Of a DNA stretch of 64,000 bases, positions 16,159 through 26,649 are shown in pieces. Positions within the stretch are counted from its first letter, which is position 1. Each line of letters opens with the position of its first letter. A program made the translations under genes and the position numbers. Source of the DNA: Chryseobacterium gambrini (GTDB taxonomy: Bacteria; Bacteroidota; Bacteroidia; Flavobacteriales; Weeksellaceae); NCBI RefSeq assembly GCF_900156825.1, contig NZ_FTOV01000006.1, positions 62,001 to 126,000 on the forward strand. Direction: 5' to 3'. The notes under the pieces are model-generated. The model did not search any database. It was not told the origin of the DNA and was given only the letters and a program-made list of their open reading frames with translations.

Positions 16159-17163
16159 TTATCTTCTCAGTTTACTGAATGAAGCCATCAGATAAAACAA
16201 AAACGGAAGGATGAAAACAGAGCCGAGCATTAACGCCCATCCCAAAGCGGAAATTGTTTTTGGTGCGGCAACATTGTCTAATAAAGAAAGATGCTGTCCG
16301 TTTGCAAGCAAAATAATATTCGGATTGTGCTGATAAGTAGCGGCAACCAGAATCATAATCACCTGAAATCCGGCTAAAGCTCTTACTGGCAAAAGCTTAC
16401 GGCGATTCATTGCTCTCAGAATCAAAAAGAGACAAATTGTGGCAAAAACCGTTGCCATAATTCCCAAAGGTTTTGAGAAAACCCACATCAGTAAAGGAAT
16501 ATCGGAAAAATAAGCCGTGATGAAAACCAGAAGTCCTGCGATAACAACAAAGACCATGGTCTGTTTGGATTTTCTAATCATCATACCCAGTTCAAAACGG
16601 TCAGATGTTTCTCTCAAAGCAAAAACGGAAGCAAGATAAGCACAGATGGAAACGGTAAATAAACCCACTGCTACCCCAAACCAGTTCAGCCAACTGAAAA
16701 TATACAAATCTAAAAAGTTGGTCGCCTCCGGATTAATGGAATGGGAGATCGTTGCTGCTGCCGTTAATCCCAGAAAAAAAGGAGTCAGTAAACTCGCAAA
16801 GTAAAAAATCTGTGTGTAAATGCGTTGCCAACTGTCTTCTACTGCATCATAATGTCGAAAAGTAAAGGCTGTACCGCGTGCAATAATCCCCACCAGCATT
16901 AAAACCAAAGGAATATGAAGGTACGTGGAAAGCGTAGTGTAAATCTCCGGAAAGCCAACAAAAAGAATAACAATCGCAATAATCAGCCACATATGATTGG
17001 CTTCCCAAACCGGAGCAATGGAAGTATACATCAAAGTCTGCGTTTTGGGTCTGTTCTTTTTTCTGGTGAACTGTTCCACAATTCCCGCTCCGAAATCAGC
17101 TCCGCCTAAAATAACATACAGACAGATCGATAGCCAGAGAAATCCTATAACAACGTAAATCAT
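16159..17163 (-). CDS. cydB: cytochrome bd oxidase subunit II
   Basis: CydB is the structural partner of CydA in the quinol oxidase that reduces oxygen at low tension. The 334-residue protein is nearly all membrane segments. It opens IGFLWLSICLYVILGGADFGAG, the characteristic first helix, and contains PVWEANHMWLI, the conserved loop. Its start overlaps the cydA stop by 4 bases (ATGA), the usual tight coupling. No cydX-like small gene is seen after it. Confidence 0.97.
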   Translation of the reverse strand: MIYVVIGFLWLSICLYVILGGADFGAGIVEQFTRKKNRPKTQTLMYTSIAPVWEANHMWLIIAIVILFVGFPEIYTTLSTYLHIPLVLMLVGIIARGTAFTFRHYDAVEDSWQRIYTQIFYFASLLTPFFLGLTAAATISHSINPEATNFLDLYIFSWLNWFGVAVGLFTVSICAYLASVFALRETSDRFELGMMIRKSKQTMVFVVIAGLLVFITAYFSDIPLLMWVFSKPLGIMATVFATICLFLILRAMNRRKLLPVRALAGFQVIMILVAATYQHNPNIILLANGQHLSLLDNVAAPKTISALGWALMLGSVFILPFLFYLMASFSKLRR

Positions 17164-18503
17164 GACTTCTTATTTTTAGAGTTAAACTGAGGATCGGTAG
17201 GATCGTATAATTTGGGAACCATTTTAATCTGTCTTGTTAAAAGGAAAATAATAACCAAAGAGAGTGACGCGAAAATCGCAGTAAAAAAGTAAAAAGAATA
17301 CTGAATTCCCGGCATTGGTGTCACGGCATCGGCTGTTTTCATAATTCCGTAGATAATCCACGGCTGTCTTCCCACTTCAGTTACCGTCCATCCCGCTTCC
17401 AGAGCAATATATCCGAAAGGAGTTGCATATAAAAATGTTTTCAGAAGCCAGTTTTTGGAAAGCCATTCTTTCCTGAAAAATGTTGCATACAGAAAAACAC
17501 TTCCAATAATAATCATCACAACACCAAAGAAAATCATGATCTGAAAAGCATAATGCACAACCGCAATCGGAGGCCATTTATCTTTTGGAAAATCTTTCAG
17601 TCCTTTTACTTCCGCGTTAAAATCATTAGCCACTAAAAAACTCAGAACTTTCGGGATTTTTACGGCATATTTTATCTCTTCTTTTTTCTCATCCGGAATT
17701 CCGCCAATCACAAATGAAGCCCCTTTCTCGGTTTCAAAATGGGCTTCCATGGCAGCTAATTTTATCGGCTGTCTTTCTGCAACAGATTTTGCGGCAACAT
17801 CACCACTTAAGGGAGCTCCGAATGCTCCGATCAGAGCAAATCCTGCTGCAATTCTGAAGGCTTTGGTATGAAATTCAACATTTTTTTTCTTTAGAATCAA
17901 GAAAGCATGAACTCCGGCAACGGCAAATCCGGTTGCACAAAACGCTGCAACCGTCATGTGTAAAGCCTGAGGAAACCACGCGTCATTAAACATGGCTTTA
18001 ATAGGATCTATATTTAAATATTGTCCGTTCACATAATCGAATCCTGCCGGAGAATTCATCCACGCATTTGCGGCAACCACTAAAATTCCCGAAGCTAAAC
18101 CGCTTAATCCTACCAAAAATCCGCAGAACCAATGAAACCATTTATTAAATCTGTCCCATCCGTAAAGAAAAAATCCGATTGCGATGGCTTCAATAAAAAA
18201 TGCAGTTCCTTCCAGTGAAAAAGGCATTCCGAAGATGGGTCCTGCGTGTTTAATAAATTCAGGCCACAGAAGTCCCAGTTCAAAGGAAAGCATCGTTCCG
18301 GAAACAGCTCCGGTTGCAAAAAGGATTGCTACACCTTTGCTCCATGCTTTTGTGAGACCTTTATAAACTTCGTTTTTTGTTTTTAAGTATTTCCAGTGCG
18401 CAAAAGCCATAAGGAAAGGCATTACCATACCTACACAAGAGAAAATAATGTGAAAGCCGAGTGACATTGCCATCTGTGCACGAGCTGCAAGAAAGTCGTC
18501 CAT
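17160..18503 (-). CDS. cydA: cytochrome bd oxidase subunit I
   Basis: CydA binds haems b558, b595 and d and oxidises quinol. Starting at the ATG at 18503 (MDDFLAARAQMAMSLGFH) gives 447 residues. A start at 18554 would add 17 residues unlike the family. His in SLGFHIIF is the expected haem ligand, GRQPW is present in VTEVGRQPWIIYGI, and Met and His ligands lie in the expected helices. The quinol-binding loop between helices VI and VII is of the short type. Confidence 0.95.
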   Translation of the reverse strand: MDDFLAARAQMAMSLGFHIIFSCVGMVMPFLMAFAHWKYLKTKNEVYKGLTKAWSKGVAILFATGAVSGTMLSFELGLLWPEFIKHAGPIFGMPFSLEGTAFFIEAIAIGFFLYGWDRFNKWFHWFCGFLVGLSGLASGILVVAANAWMNSPAGFDYVNGQYLNIDPIKAMFNDAWFPQALHMTVAAFCATGFAVAGVHAFLILKKKNVEFHTKAFRIAAGFALIGAFGAPLSGDVAAKSVAERQPIKLAAMEAHFETEKGASFVIGGIPDEKKEEIKYAVKIPKVLSFLVANDFNAEVKGLKDFPKDKWPPIAVVHYAFQIMIFFGVVMIIIGSVFLYATFFRKEWLSKNWLLKTFLYATPFGYIALEAGWTVTEVGRQPWIIYGIMKTADAVTPMPGIQYSFYFFTAIFASLSLVIIFLLTRQIKMVPKLYDPTDPQFNSKNKKS

Positions 18504-18666
18504 AAACCATTCATTTTGAGTAAATAAATTTACGGATAAATTATAGATCGTCATTATGATTTACAACAGCATTTGTTTGAGAAATAGGTTTTAACTTTGG
18601 TATTTTTTAAGAGAAAATAATCTTTGCTTTTTGTGGAAAAATCAATACTTTTTTGACACTTTTTAA

Positions 18667-20670
<2,004 letters not shown>

Positions 20671-20694
20671 TTGAATTCAAAAAATACGATTATA

Positions 20695-20722
20695 AAAGGC
20701 TTCAGCAATGAAGCCTTTTTTC
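20695..20722 (+). terminator. terminator of gyrB
   Basis: AAAGGCTTC and GAAGCCTTT with a 6-base loop followed by T residues, 25 bp after the stop codon. Confidence 0.85.
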
Positions 20723-20741
20723 TTTTTTCAATATGAACCCT

Positions 20742-20908
20742 TCAATACAATAAAAAAAGTTTTCACAGTTATAAGATTTCATTATTTTTGCTAAATTTTA
20801 ATAACCATGATGAAAATACTTTGTATTGGAGCACTTTCGATGGCTTCTTTTTACTACTCACAAAATTTTCCGGTTTCTGCCATTCCTGAGAATCTGAAGA
20901 AAAATGCC
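20742..20908. repeat. direct repeat covering promoter and signal peptide of the DUF3857 pair, copy 1
   Basis: This stretch and 24690-24857 differ at only a few positions plus one base in an A-run. They cover the -7 box, the short leader and the first 34 codons of the first gene of each pair, after which the two genes diverge sharply. This marks the four-gene region as a tandem duplication whose 5' parts have been kept alike. Confidence 0.9.
20783..20790 (+). promoter_or_regulatory. -7 promoter box of first DUF3857 pair
   Basis: TATTTTTG, 16 bases before the ATG at 20807, within the duplicated stretch. No obvious -33 TTG is seen. Confidence 0.55.
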
Positions 20909-22702
20909 AGCGTAGTTATCAGAAAAGAAAATGATATTGCCGAAATCAATAAGATAGATGATATTACTTACAAAAGATCTTCTGTAATTACGGTATTAAA
21001 TAAAGATGCTATTCCTTATGCTATACCCAGAATTTCTTATCAAAAAGGAGATAATATTTCAGAGGTAAAGGTAATAGTTTATGATGAGAAAGGGAATAAA
21101 CTAAAGAGTTACTCTAAAAGTGATTTTACAGATATTGCAGCTAATCCTCAAGGAACCTTCTATTCAGATAGCAGAATGTTAATTCTTCCTTTTACCGCAT
21201 CAAGTTTTCCTTATACGGTAGAATTTAGCTATGAACTGGACGATGAAAATACTGTTTTTATTCCAGATTTTGTACCATTTTATGATTATAACGTTTCTTT
21301 AGAAGAAAGTACATTTAACATAATTAATAAATCAGGAATAAATCTTCGCTCTAAGTTCTATGAATCTCCTTTTAATTATACATCTGTAGATATTAAATCA
21401 AATGGAGAAAATAAACTGTACACTTATAAGAATGTTCCGGCTATAGACAATGGACAATTGGTTCCAAGTCCGCAAAAACTTCTTCCAAAAGTTAGTTTTT
21501 CTCTTGATAAATTTAATCTTGAAGGAAAACAGGGAAGTATTGCATCCTGGAAAGATTTTGGAACTTGGTATTATCAAAACTTATTAACTCCTGTTTCTGT
21601 TTCTACACCTGAGATTAAGGCAGAAATAGCTTCTTTAAACTTATCCGGAACAACTGAAGAAAGAGTAAAGAAGATCTATCAGTATATGCAAAATAAAACC
21701 AGATATATTTTTGTTGCTTTAGGAATTGGCGGTTGGCAACCCATGATGCCTGATGAAGTTCAGAAAAAAGGATATGGAGATTGTAAGGGGCTTACCAATT
21801 ACATGAGAACGCTTTTGAACGAAGCAGGAATAAAATCATATTACTCTATTATAAATTCAAATCCGTCATCCATAAGTTTTGATAAAGATTTTCCAAAAAT
21901 GGCGGGAAATCATGTGATACTTACAATTCCTACAGAAAAAGGAAATATCTGGCTGGAAAATACTTCACAACAGACGGCATTCAACCATCTAAGTTTTAGT
22001 ACTACAGACAGAAATGTTCTCATGGTAAAGCCAGATGGAATCGATATTGTGCAGACCCCCAGTTTGTCGGCTGAGCAAAATAAAGAAAAGCAGACGCTCT
22101 ATATTCAATTAAATTCAGACAAATCTATTAGCGGAAAAGGTAAGTTCTCGTATTCAGGAGCTCAGTATGATTTTAATCTGATGTATCTGTTAATTCCTGA
22201 AAAAGACAAAACTGAATTCATGAAAAAGTCTTATTCTACATTGGATTTTGAGAATATTGAAATGAAAGACTTTAACAATGATAAAAATGATGCAATTGTA
22301 AATTTTGATTTAAATTTTAGAGCATTAAACTATTCAAAATTAGTTGGAAGCAGTTACATTTTTAGATCCGTTCCTATTTACAAAGAAGCAATCTATCAGG
22401 AAGATCTTGCGAGAGAATTACCGTTTGAGAGCAGATTAGCTTATCAGGATGACGCAGAAATCATTTATGAATTGCCTCAAGGCTACTTTATAGAAGAACT
22501 TCCTCAAAATACAAACCTTACTTCAGAATTTGGTTCATACAAAATAACATTTGAAAAAGAAGAAAATAAACTCATTGTAAAACGTACAGTTAATATCAAA
22601 AAAGGTCTTTATTCAAAAGAAAAATTTACTGATTATACAAGTTTTCGTAAGAAAATTTTAAATTCAGATAATTCTAAAATCTTAATTTCTAAAAAAAACT
22701 AA
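20807..22702 (+). CDS. DUF3857/transglutaminase-like exported protein with intact Cys-His
   Basis: A 631-residue exported protein (signal peptide to about residue 19, MASFYYSQ). The N-terminal DUF3857 part is a beta-rich domain (about residues 50-230). A transglutaminase-like core follows (about 270-400), with Cys326 in GYGDCKGL and His369 in GNHVIL; the acidic/Asn partner is probably in WLENTS. A C-terminal DUF2569-like beta domain ends the chain. The catalytic pair suggests a cysteine peptidase or transglutaminase acting on periplasmic or surface material; the substrate is unknown. It is 10 bp upstream of a paralogue that lacks the Cys. Codons here are visibly more A/T-ending than in the second pair. 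Confidence 0.88.
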   Translation: MMKILCIGALSMASFYYSQNFPVSAIPENLKKNASVVIRKENDIAEINKIDDITYKRSSVITVLNKDAIPYAIPRISYQKGDNISEVKVIVYDEKGNKLKSYSKSDFTDIAANPQGTFYSDSRMLILPFTASSFPYTVEFSYELDDENTVFIPDFVPFYDYNVSLEESTFNIINKSGINLRSKFYESPFNYTSVDIKSNGENKLYTYKNVPAIDNGQLVPSPQKLLPKVSFSLDKFNLEGKQGSIASWKDFGTWYYQNLLTPVSVSTPEIKAEIASLNLSGTTEERVKKIYQYMQNKTRYIFVALGIGGWQPMMPDEVQKKGYGDCKGLTNYMRTLLNEAGIKSYYSIINSNPSSISFDKDFPKMAGNHVILTIPTEKGNIWLENTSQQTAFNHLSFSTTDRNVLMVKPDGIDIVQTPSLSAEQNKEKQTLYIQLNSDKSISGKGKFSYSGAQYDFNLMYLLIPEKDKTEFMKKSYSTLDFENIEMKDFNNDKNDAIVNFDLNFRALNYSKLVGSSYIFRSVPIYKEAIYQEDLARELPFESRLAYQDDAEIIYELPQGYFIEELPQNTNLTSEFGSYKITFEKEENKLIVKRTVNIKKGLYSKEKFTDYTSFRKKILNSDNSKILISKKN

Positions 22703-22712
22703 TACCATTTTA

Positions 22713-24641
22713 ATGAAAATAATTAAAAAATTAAATCTGCTTTATATTTTTATTACAGCTATTTGCTTTGCTCAGGAACATAAATTTCTTAATTATCCTA
22801 AATTTGACGAGGCAGACTTAAAAAAAACACAATCAGCCATAGAAAAAGACGCTCCTGCGGAGATTCTTTACAATAGTATGAGTTATAGTGTAGCTCCTTC
22901 AGGATGGTATTTGGTAACAAAAAAATTCTTTTCCAAAGTAAAAATATATAATAAAAAAAATGCAGAAGGATGGCTGAATATTCAAATTCCGATTACTGAT
23001 GATGAAAGCTTAGCAGAATTTCAGCTTACAGTTTATAATCTTCAGAATGGAAAAGTAGAGAAAACATTGATTAATAAGAGAGATCAGCTAAAAGAAAATT
23101 TAGTAAAAGGATTAAAAGTATTTAAGTTAGCTATTCCAAATATATTAGATGGTTCAGTAATTGAATACAGTTATAAATTAGAAAGTAATAATCTTTTTAA
23201 TTTAGCATATGATTTACAATATGACATTCCTATTGTATATCAGGAATACAATTTTGAACATCCAGTTTCAATGAGTTATAGTTTCAACAGTACTGGTAAT
23301 ATTATCAAACCTAAATACAACTTCAGTACTACTGAGCAACAAACAGGAGGTAGTTTTCAAGTATACAATTTTGGGTATGAAAACATGATGTCAATTCCAA
23401 AAGAATTATTTGTTAAAGACAACTATAGATATATAGCACGTATAAGACCAGAATTAACTAAATATACAACAAAATACTTTTCTTATAATATTGCAGAAAG
23501 CTGGAATAAAGTTTCCGAAAATTTAAATAATAGTGATCTATTCGGAGGCTATTTAAAAAGTAATGGGATAAGAGATGCCCTGCCTGAAAATATTAAAAAT
23601 ATTTATAATCCTCTTGAAAAAGCAAATAAAATTTTTGATTTTGTCAAAAACAATTACAAGTGGAACAAAAAAGATGGAATTTTTGCTAGTCAAAATTTAA
23701 GACAGGTAATTAAATTAAAATCAGGAAATTCGGCGGATATCAATCTTTTATTAATTGCTCTTTTAAGGGATGTTGGTTTAGATGCAAATCCGCTTTTAAT
23801 TTCTACTGTTGATAATGGAATCCTGAATATTTTTTCGGCAAATTTGAGTAATTTGAATCATGTCTTAGTATCACTTAAGATTAATGATCAGATGTATTTT
23901 TATGATGCAACTTCTTTTGCCTCTAAAGTTAATATTTTACCTTTAAAAGACTGGAATGATTTTGGAATTTTAATAGAAGATGGAAAAGGTACAGATTTAT
24001 CTTTTTCAAATACAAATATAAGTAAAAAGAATTTGATAATTAAAGCAAATTTAAATCTTGAAAAATCTGAAATTACTGGGACTTTTACACAAAAAGAAAG
24101 TGGACTTTATGCTATTGAATCTTATGACGAATTTGATACAAATAAGGATAAATATAATGAATCTTTTAAAACAAAATTCAATACAAATATCAAGGATGTT
24201 GAAACAAAGCTTTTGGAAGATGGGGATTTTGAATCCAAATTGAATTTTTCAAGTGCCAACCTAATGGATGTTGTAGGGAGTAAAATTATTTTAAATCCAT
24301 TATTATTTTTAAATGTAGGTAATGAAAATTTTGATCAAAAAGAAGAAAGAAAAAATCAGATAGATTTTATTTCTGCATTTTCAAGGGAAAAGAGGGTTGA
24401 AATAGACATTCCTAACGGATACAAAGTTGCAGATCTTCCAAAGCCTAAGAAAATTTCAACAGATGGTAAGGAAATATTATTTAGCTACAATATTGAAATT
24501 ATAAATGATAAACTTATTGTTACTTCTAAAGTAAATGTTGCAAGTCAGAACTATCCTAAAGAATACTATGAGCTTTTCAAACAAATTTGGAAAATTATTT
24601 CAGATAGCGAAAATCAGGTAATCAGTTTGATTAAAAACTAA
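22713..24641 (+). CDS. DUF3857/transglutaminase-like paralogue with Cys replaced by Ser
   Basis: A 642-residue exported protein (signal peptide to about residue 20, ICFAQ) of the same DUF3857 plus transglutaminase-like architecture. Where the partner has GDCKG it reads SGNSADINLLL, with Ser340 in the place of Cys. His383 (LNHVLV) and the Asp in YFYDATS remain. The protein is therefore probably not a cysteine enzyme; it may be a substrate-binding partner or use Ser. It lies 10 bp after the Cys-containing paralogue, as one transcription unit, and is followed at once by a terminator. Confidence 0.86.
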   Translation: MKIIKKLNLLYIFITAICFAQEHKFLNYPKFDEADLKKTQSAIEKDAPAEILYNSMSYSVAPSGWYLVTKKFFSKVKIYNKKNAEGWLNIQIPITDDESLAEFQLTVYNLQNGKVEKTLINKRDQLKENLVKGLKVFKLAIPNILDGSVIEYSYKLESNNLFNLAYDLQYDIPIVYQEYNFEHPVSMSYSFNSTGNIIKPKYNFSTTEQQTGGSFQVYNFGYENMMSIPKELFVKDNYRYIARIRPELTKYTTKYFSYNIAESWNKVSENLNNSDLFGGYLKSNGIRDALPENIKNIYNPLEKANKIFDFVKNNYKWNKKDGIFASQNLRQVIKLKSGNSADINLLLIALLRDVGLDANPLLISTVDNGILNIFSANLSNLNHVLVSLKINDQMYFYDATSFASKVNILPLKDWNDFGILIEDGKGTDLSFSNTNISKKNLIIKANLNLEKSEITGTFTQKESGLYAIESYDEFDTNKDKYNESFKTKFNTNIKDVETKLLEDGDFESKLNFSSANLMDVVGSKIILNPLLFLNVGNENFDQKEERKNQIDFISAFSREKRVEIDIPNGYKVADLPKPKKISTDGKEILFSYNIEIINDKLIVTSKVNVASQNYPKEYYELFKQIWKIISDSENQVISLIKN

Positions 24642-24642
24642 C

Positions 24643-24670
24643 GAAAAGACTTCAGTAATGAAGTCTTTTC
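24643..24670 (+). terminator. terminator between the two DUF3857 pairs
   Basis: GAAAAGACTTC and GAAGTCTTTTC with a 6-base loop directly after the stop codon. It has the same shape as the gyrB terminator at 20695 (ACTTC/GAAGT against GCTTC/GAAGC), in keeping with the duplicated unit including its upstream terminator. Confidence 0.8.
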
Positions 24671-24689
24671 CATTTTTACTACAGAGCTT

Positions 24690-24857
24690 TTAATACAATA
24701 AAAAAAAGTTTTCACAGTTATAAGATTTCATTATTTTTGCTAAATTTTAATAACCATGATGAAAATACTTTGTATTGGAGCGCTTTCGATGGCTTCTTTT
24801 TACTACTCACAAAATTTTCCGGTTTCAGCTATTCCTGAGAATCTGAAGAAAAATGCA
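24690..24857. repeat. direct repeat covering promoter and signal peptide of the DUF3857 pair, copy 2
   Basis: Partner of 20742-20908: nearly identical in the promoter, leader and first 34 codons, then divergent. Confidence 0.9.
24732..24739 (+). promoter_or_regulatory. -7 promoter box of second DUF3857 pair
   Basis: TATTTTTG, 16 bases before the ATG at 24756, in the same position as in copy 1. Confidence 0.55.
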
Positions 24858-26648
24858 GATGCGGTGATCAGGAAAGATCTTACGACGATTCAGGTTAATA
24901 AAATTGATGATATCAGATATCAGTATTATACGGTGACCACTGTTTTGAATAAAGACGGCGATTCCGATGCGCAGATTTATATTCCTTATGAAAAAGGCAA
25001 TAGTATTTCAGACATCAAGGTAAATATTTACGATGAATCCGGAAAGAAAATAAAGTCATTTTCCAAATCAGATTTTGGGGATTTTGCCAATAATAATCAG
25101 GGAACTTTCTATTCGGATAACCGAGTGATGGCTTTGTCTTATACGCCTACGCAATATCCTTACACCGTGGAATTTTCTTATCAGATCGCAGATGAAAACA
25201 CGGTTTTCCTGCCGGATTTTATTCCATTCAGATCAACCAATATTTCATTGGAAGAAGCTCAGATGAAGATCATCAACAAATCAGGCATCGAGCTTAAAAC
25301 AAAAACATATCCTTCGGCTTATAACTATACTTCAGTTACAGAAAGCGATAATGCAGGAGAAAAAATATATTCTTATAAAAATGTTCCGGCTATTGATGAT
25401 GCTTTTTTGCTTCCCCAACCGATAAAAATTTTGCCAAAAGTAAGTTTTGCGTTAACAAAATTCAATCTTGAAGGAAAACAGGGGAGTATAAACAACTGGG
25501 GTGAGTTCGGATCTTGGTATTACAACAGCATTTTACAGCCGGTTTCTTTATCAACGCCTGCAATTAAAGCGGAAGTCGCAGCATTGAATTTACAGGGAAC
25601 AACCGAAGAAAAGGTAAAAAAACTGTATCAGTATATGCAGAGCAAGACAAGGTATATTTTTGTAGCCTTGGGAATCGGCGGTTGGCAGCCGATGCTTCCG
25701 GATGAGGTTCAGAAAAAAGGATATGGTGACTGCAAAGGATTAACGAATTACATGAAAACTTTACTGGATGAAGCCGGAATTCCGTCTTATTATTCGGTGA
25801 TCAATTCCGGCTCCTCTCCGGTTTCGTTTGATAAAGATTTTCCCAAAATGGGAGGAAACCATGTTATTCTGATGGTTCCTGCAGAAAAAGGAAATATCTG
25901 GCTGGAAAATACATCTCAACAAATAGCTTTTAACCACCTAAGTTACGGAACCACAGAAAGAAATGTGCTTTCCATCAGAAAAAACGGAATTGAATTAATT
26001 GATACTCCGGTTTATGCAGCAGACCAAAGCAAAGAAAAACAGCTTTTAAAAATAAAGCTTAATGAAGACAACAGTATTTCCGGCGAAGGTAATTTTGCGT
26101 ACACGGGAATTCAGTATGATAACAATCTCGTTCTGGCAACGATGTCACCAAAAGAAAGAAACGAAGCCATAAAAAATCTTCTGGATGTTCTTCATTTTGA
26201 AAAGATTGAAATGAAAAACTTCCTGAACGATAAAGACAATGCCGTTGCAAAATTTGATCTTGATTTTAAAGCCAATAATTATTCTAAAAACGCAGGAAGC
26301 AGCATCATTTTCAGAGCAGTACCTATTTATTCAAACAATGTTTACAAAACAGACGAAAACAGGGAATTGCCTTTTGAATTAAGACAGTCTTTTCAGGATG
26401 AATATGAAATCAACTTTGCGCTTCCTAAAAACTATAAAATAGAGGAACTTCCCGAGAATGTGACCTTAAATTCAGAATTCGGAACCTATCAGTTAAGTTT
26501 TGTAAAAAATGGCGAAGAACTGAAAGTCAGCCGAACCATAAGAATCAATAAAGGACTTTATCCTAAAGAAAAATATAACGATTACGTTAATTTCAGAAAA
26601 AAAACCATTAACATCGACAACTCAAAAATTTTAATTTCTAAAATTTAA
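24756..26648 (+). CDS. DUF3857/transglutaminase-like exported protein, second pair, intact Cys-His
   Basis: A 630-residue paralogue of the protein at 20807, with an identical signal peptide region and the same domain order. It has Cys in GYGDCKGL and His in GNHVIL, and WLENTSQQ follows. The two proteins agree over most of their length, but the DNA beyond codon 34 differs at many third positions. This copy prefers G/C-ending codons like the rest of the window, so it may be the older resident. It is followed after one base by its Cys-less partner. Confidence 0.88.
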   Translation: MMKILCIGALSMASFYYSQNFPVSAIPENLKKNADAVIRKDLTTIQVNKIDDIRYQYYTVTTVLNKDGDSDAQIYIPYEKGNSISDIKVNIYDESGKKIKSFSKSDFGDFANNNQGTFYSDNRVMALSYTPTQYPYTVEFSYQIADENTVFLPDFIPFRSTNISLEEAQMKIINKSGIELKTKTYPSAYNYTSVTESDNAGEKIYSYKNVPAIDDAFLLPQPIKILPKVSFALTKFNLEGKQGSINNWGEFGSWYYNSILQPVSLSTPAIKAEVAALNLQGTTEEKVKKLYQYMQSKTRYIFVALGIGGWQPMLPDEVQKKGYGDCKGLTNYMKTLLDEAGIPSYYSVINSGSSPVSFDKDFPKMGGNHVILMVPAEKGNIWLENTSQQIAFNHLSYGTTERNVLSIRKNGIELIDTPVYAADQSKEKQLLKIKLNEDNSISGEGNFAYTGIQYDNNLVLATMSPKERNEAIKNLLDVLHFEKIEMKNFLNDKDNAVAKFDLDFKANNYSKNAGSSIIFRAVPIYSNNVYKTDENRELPFELRQSFQDEYEINFALPKNYKIEELPENVTLNSEFGTYQLSFVKNGEELKVSRTIRINKGLYPKEKYNDYVNFRKKTINIDNSKILISKI

Positions 26649-26649
26649 C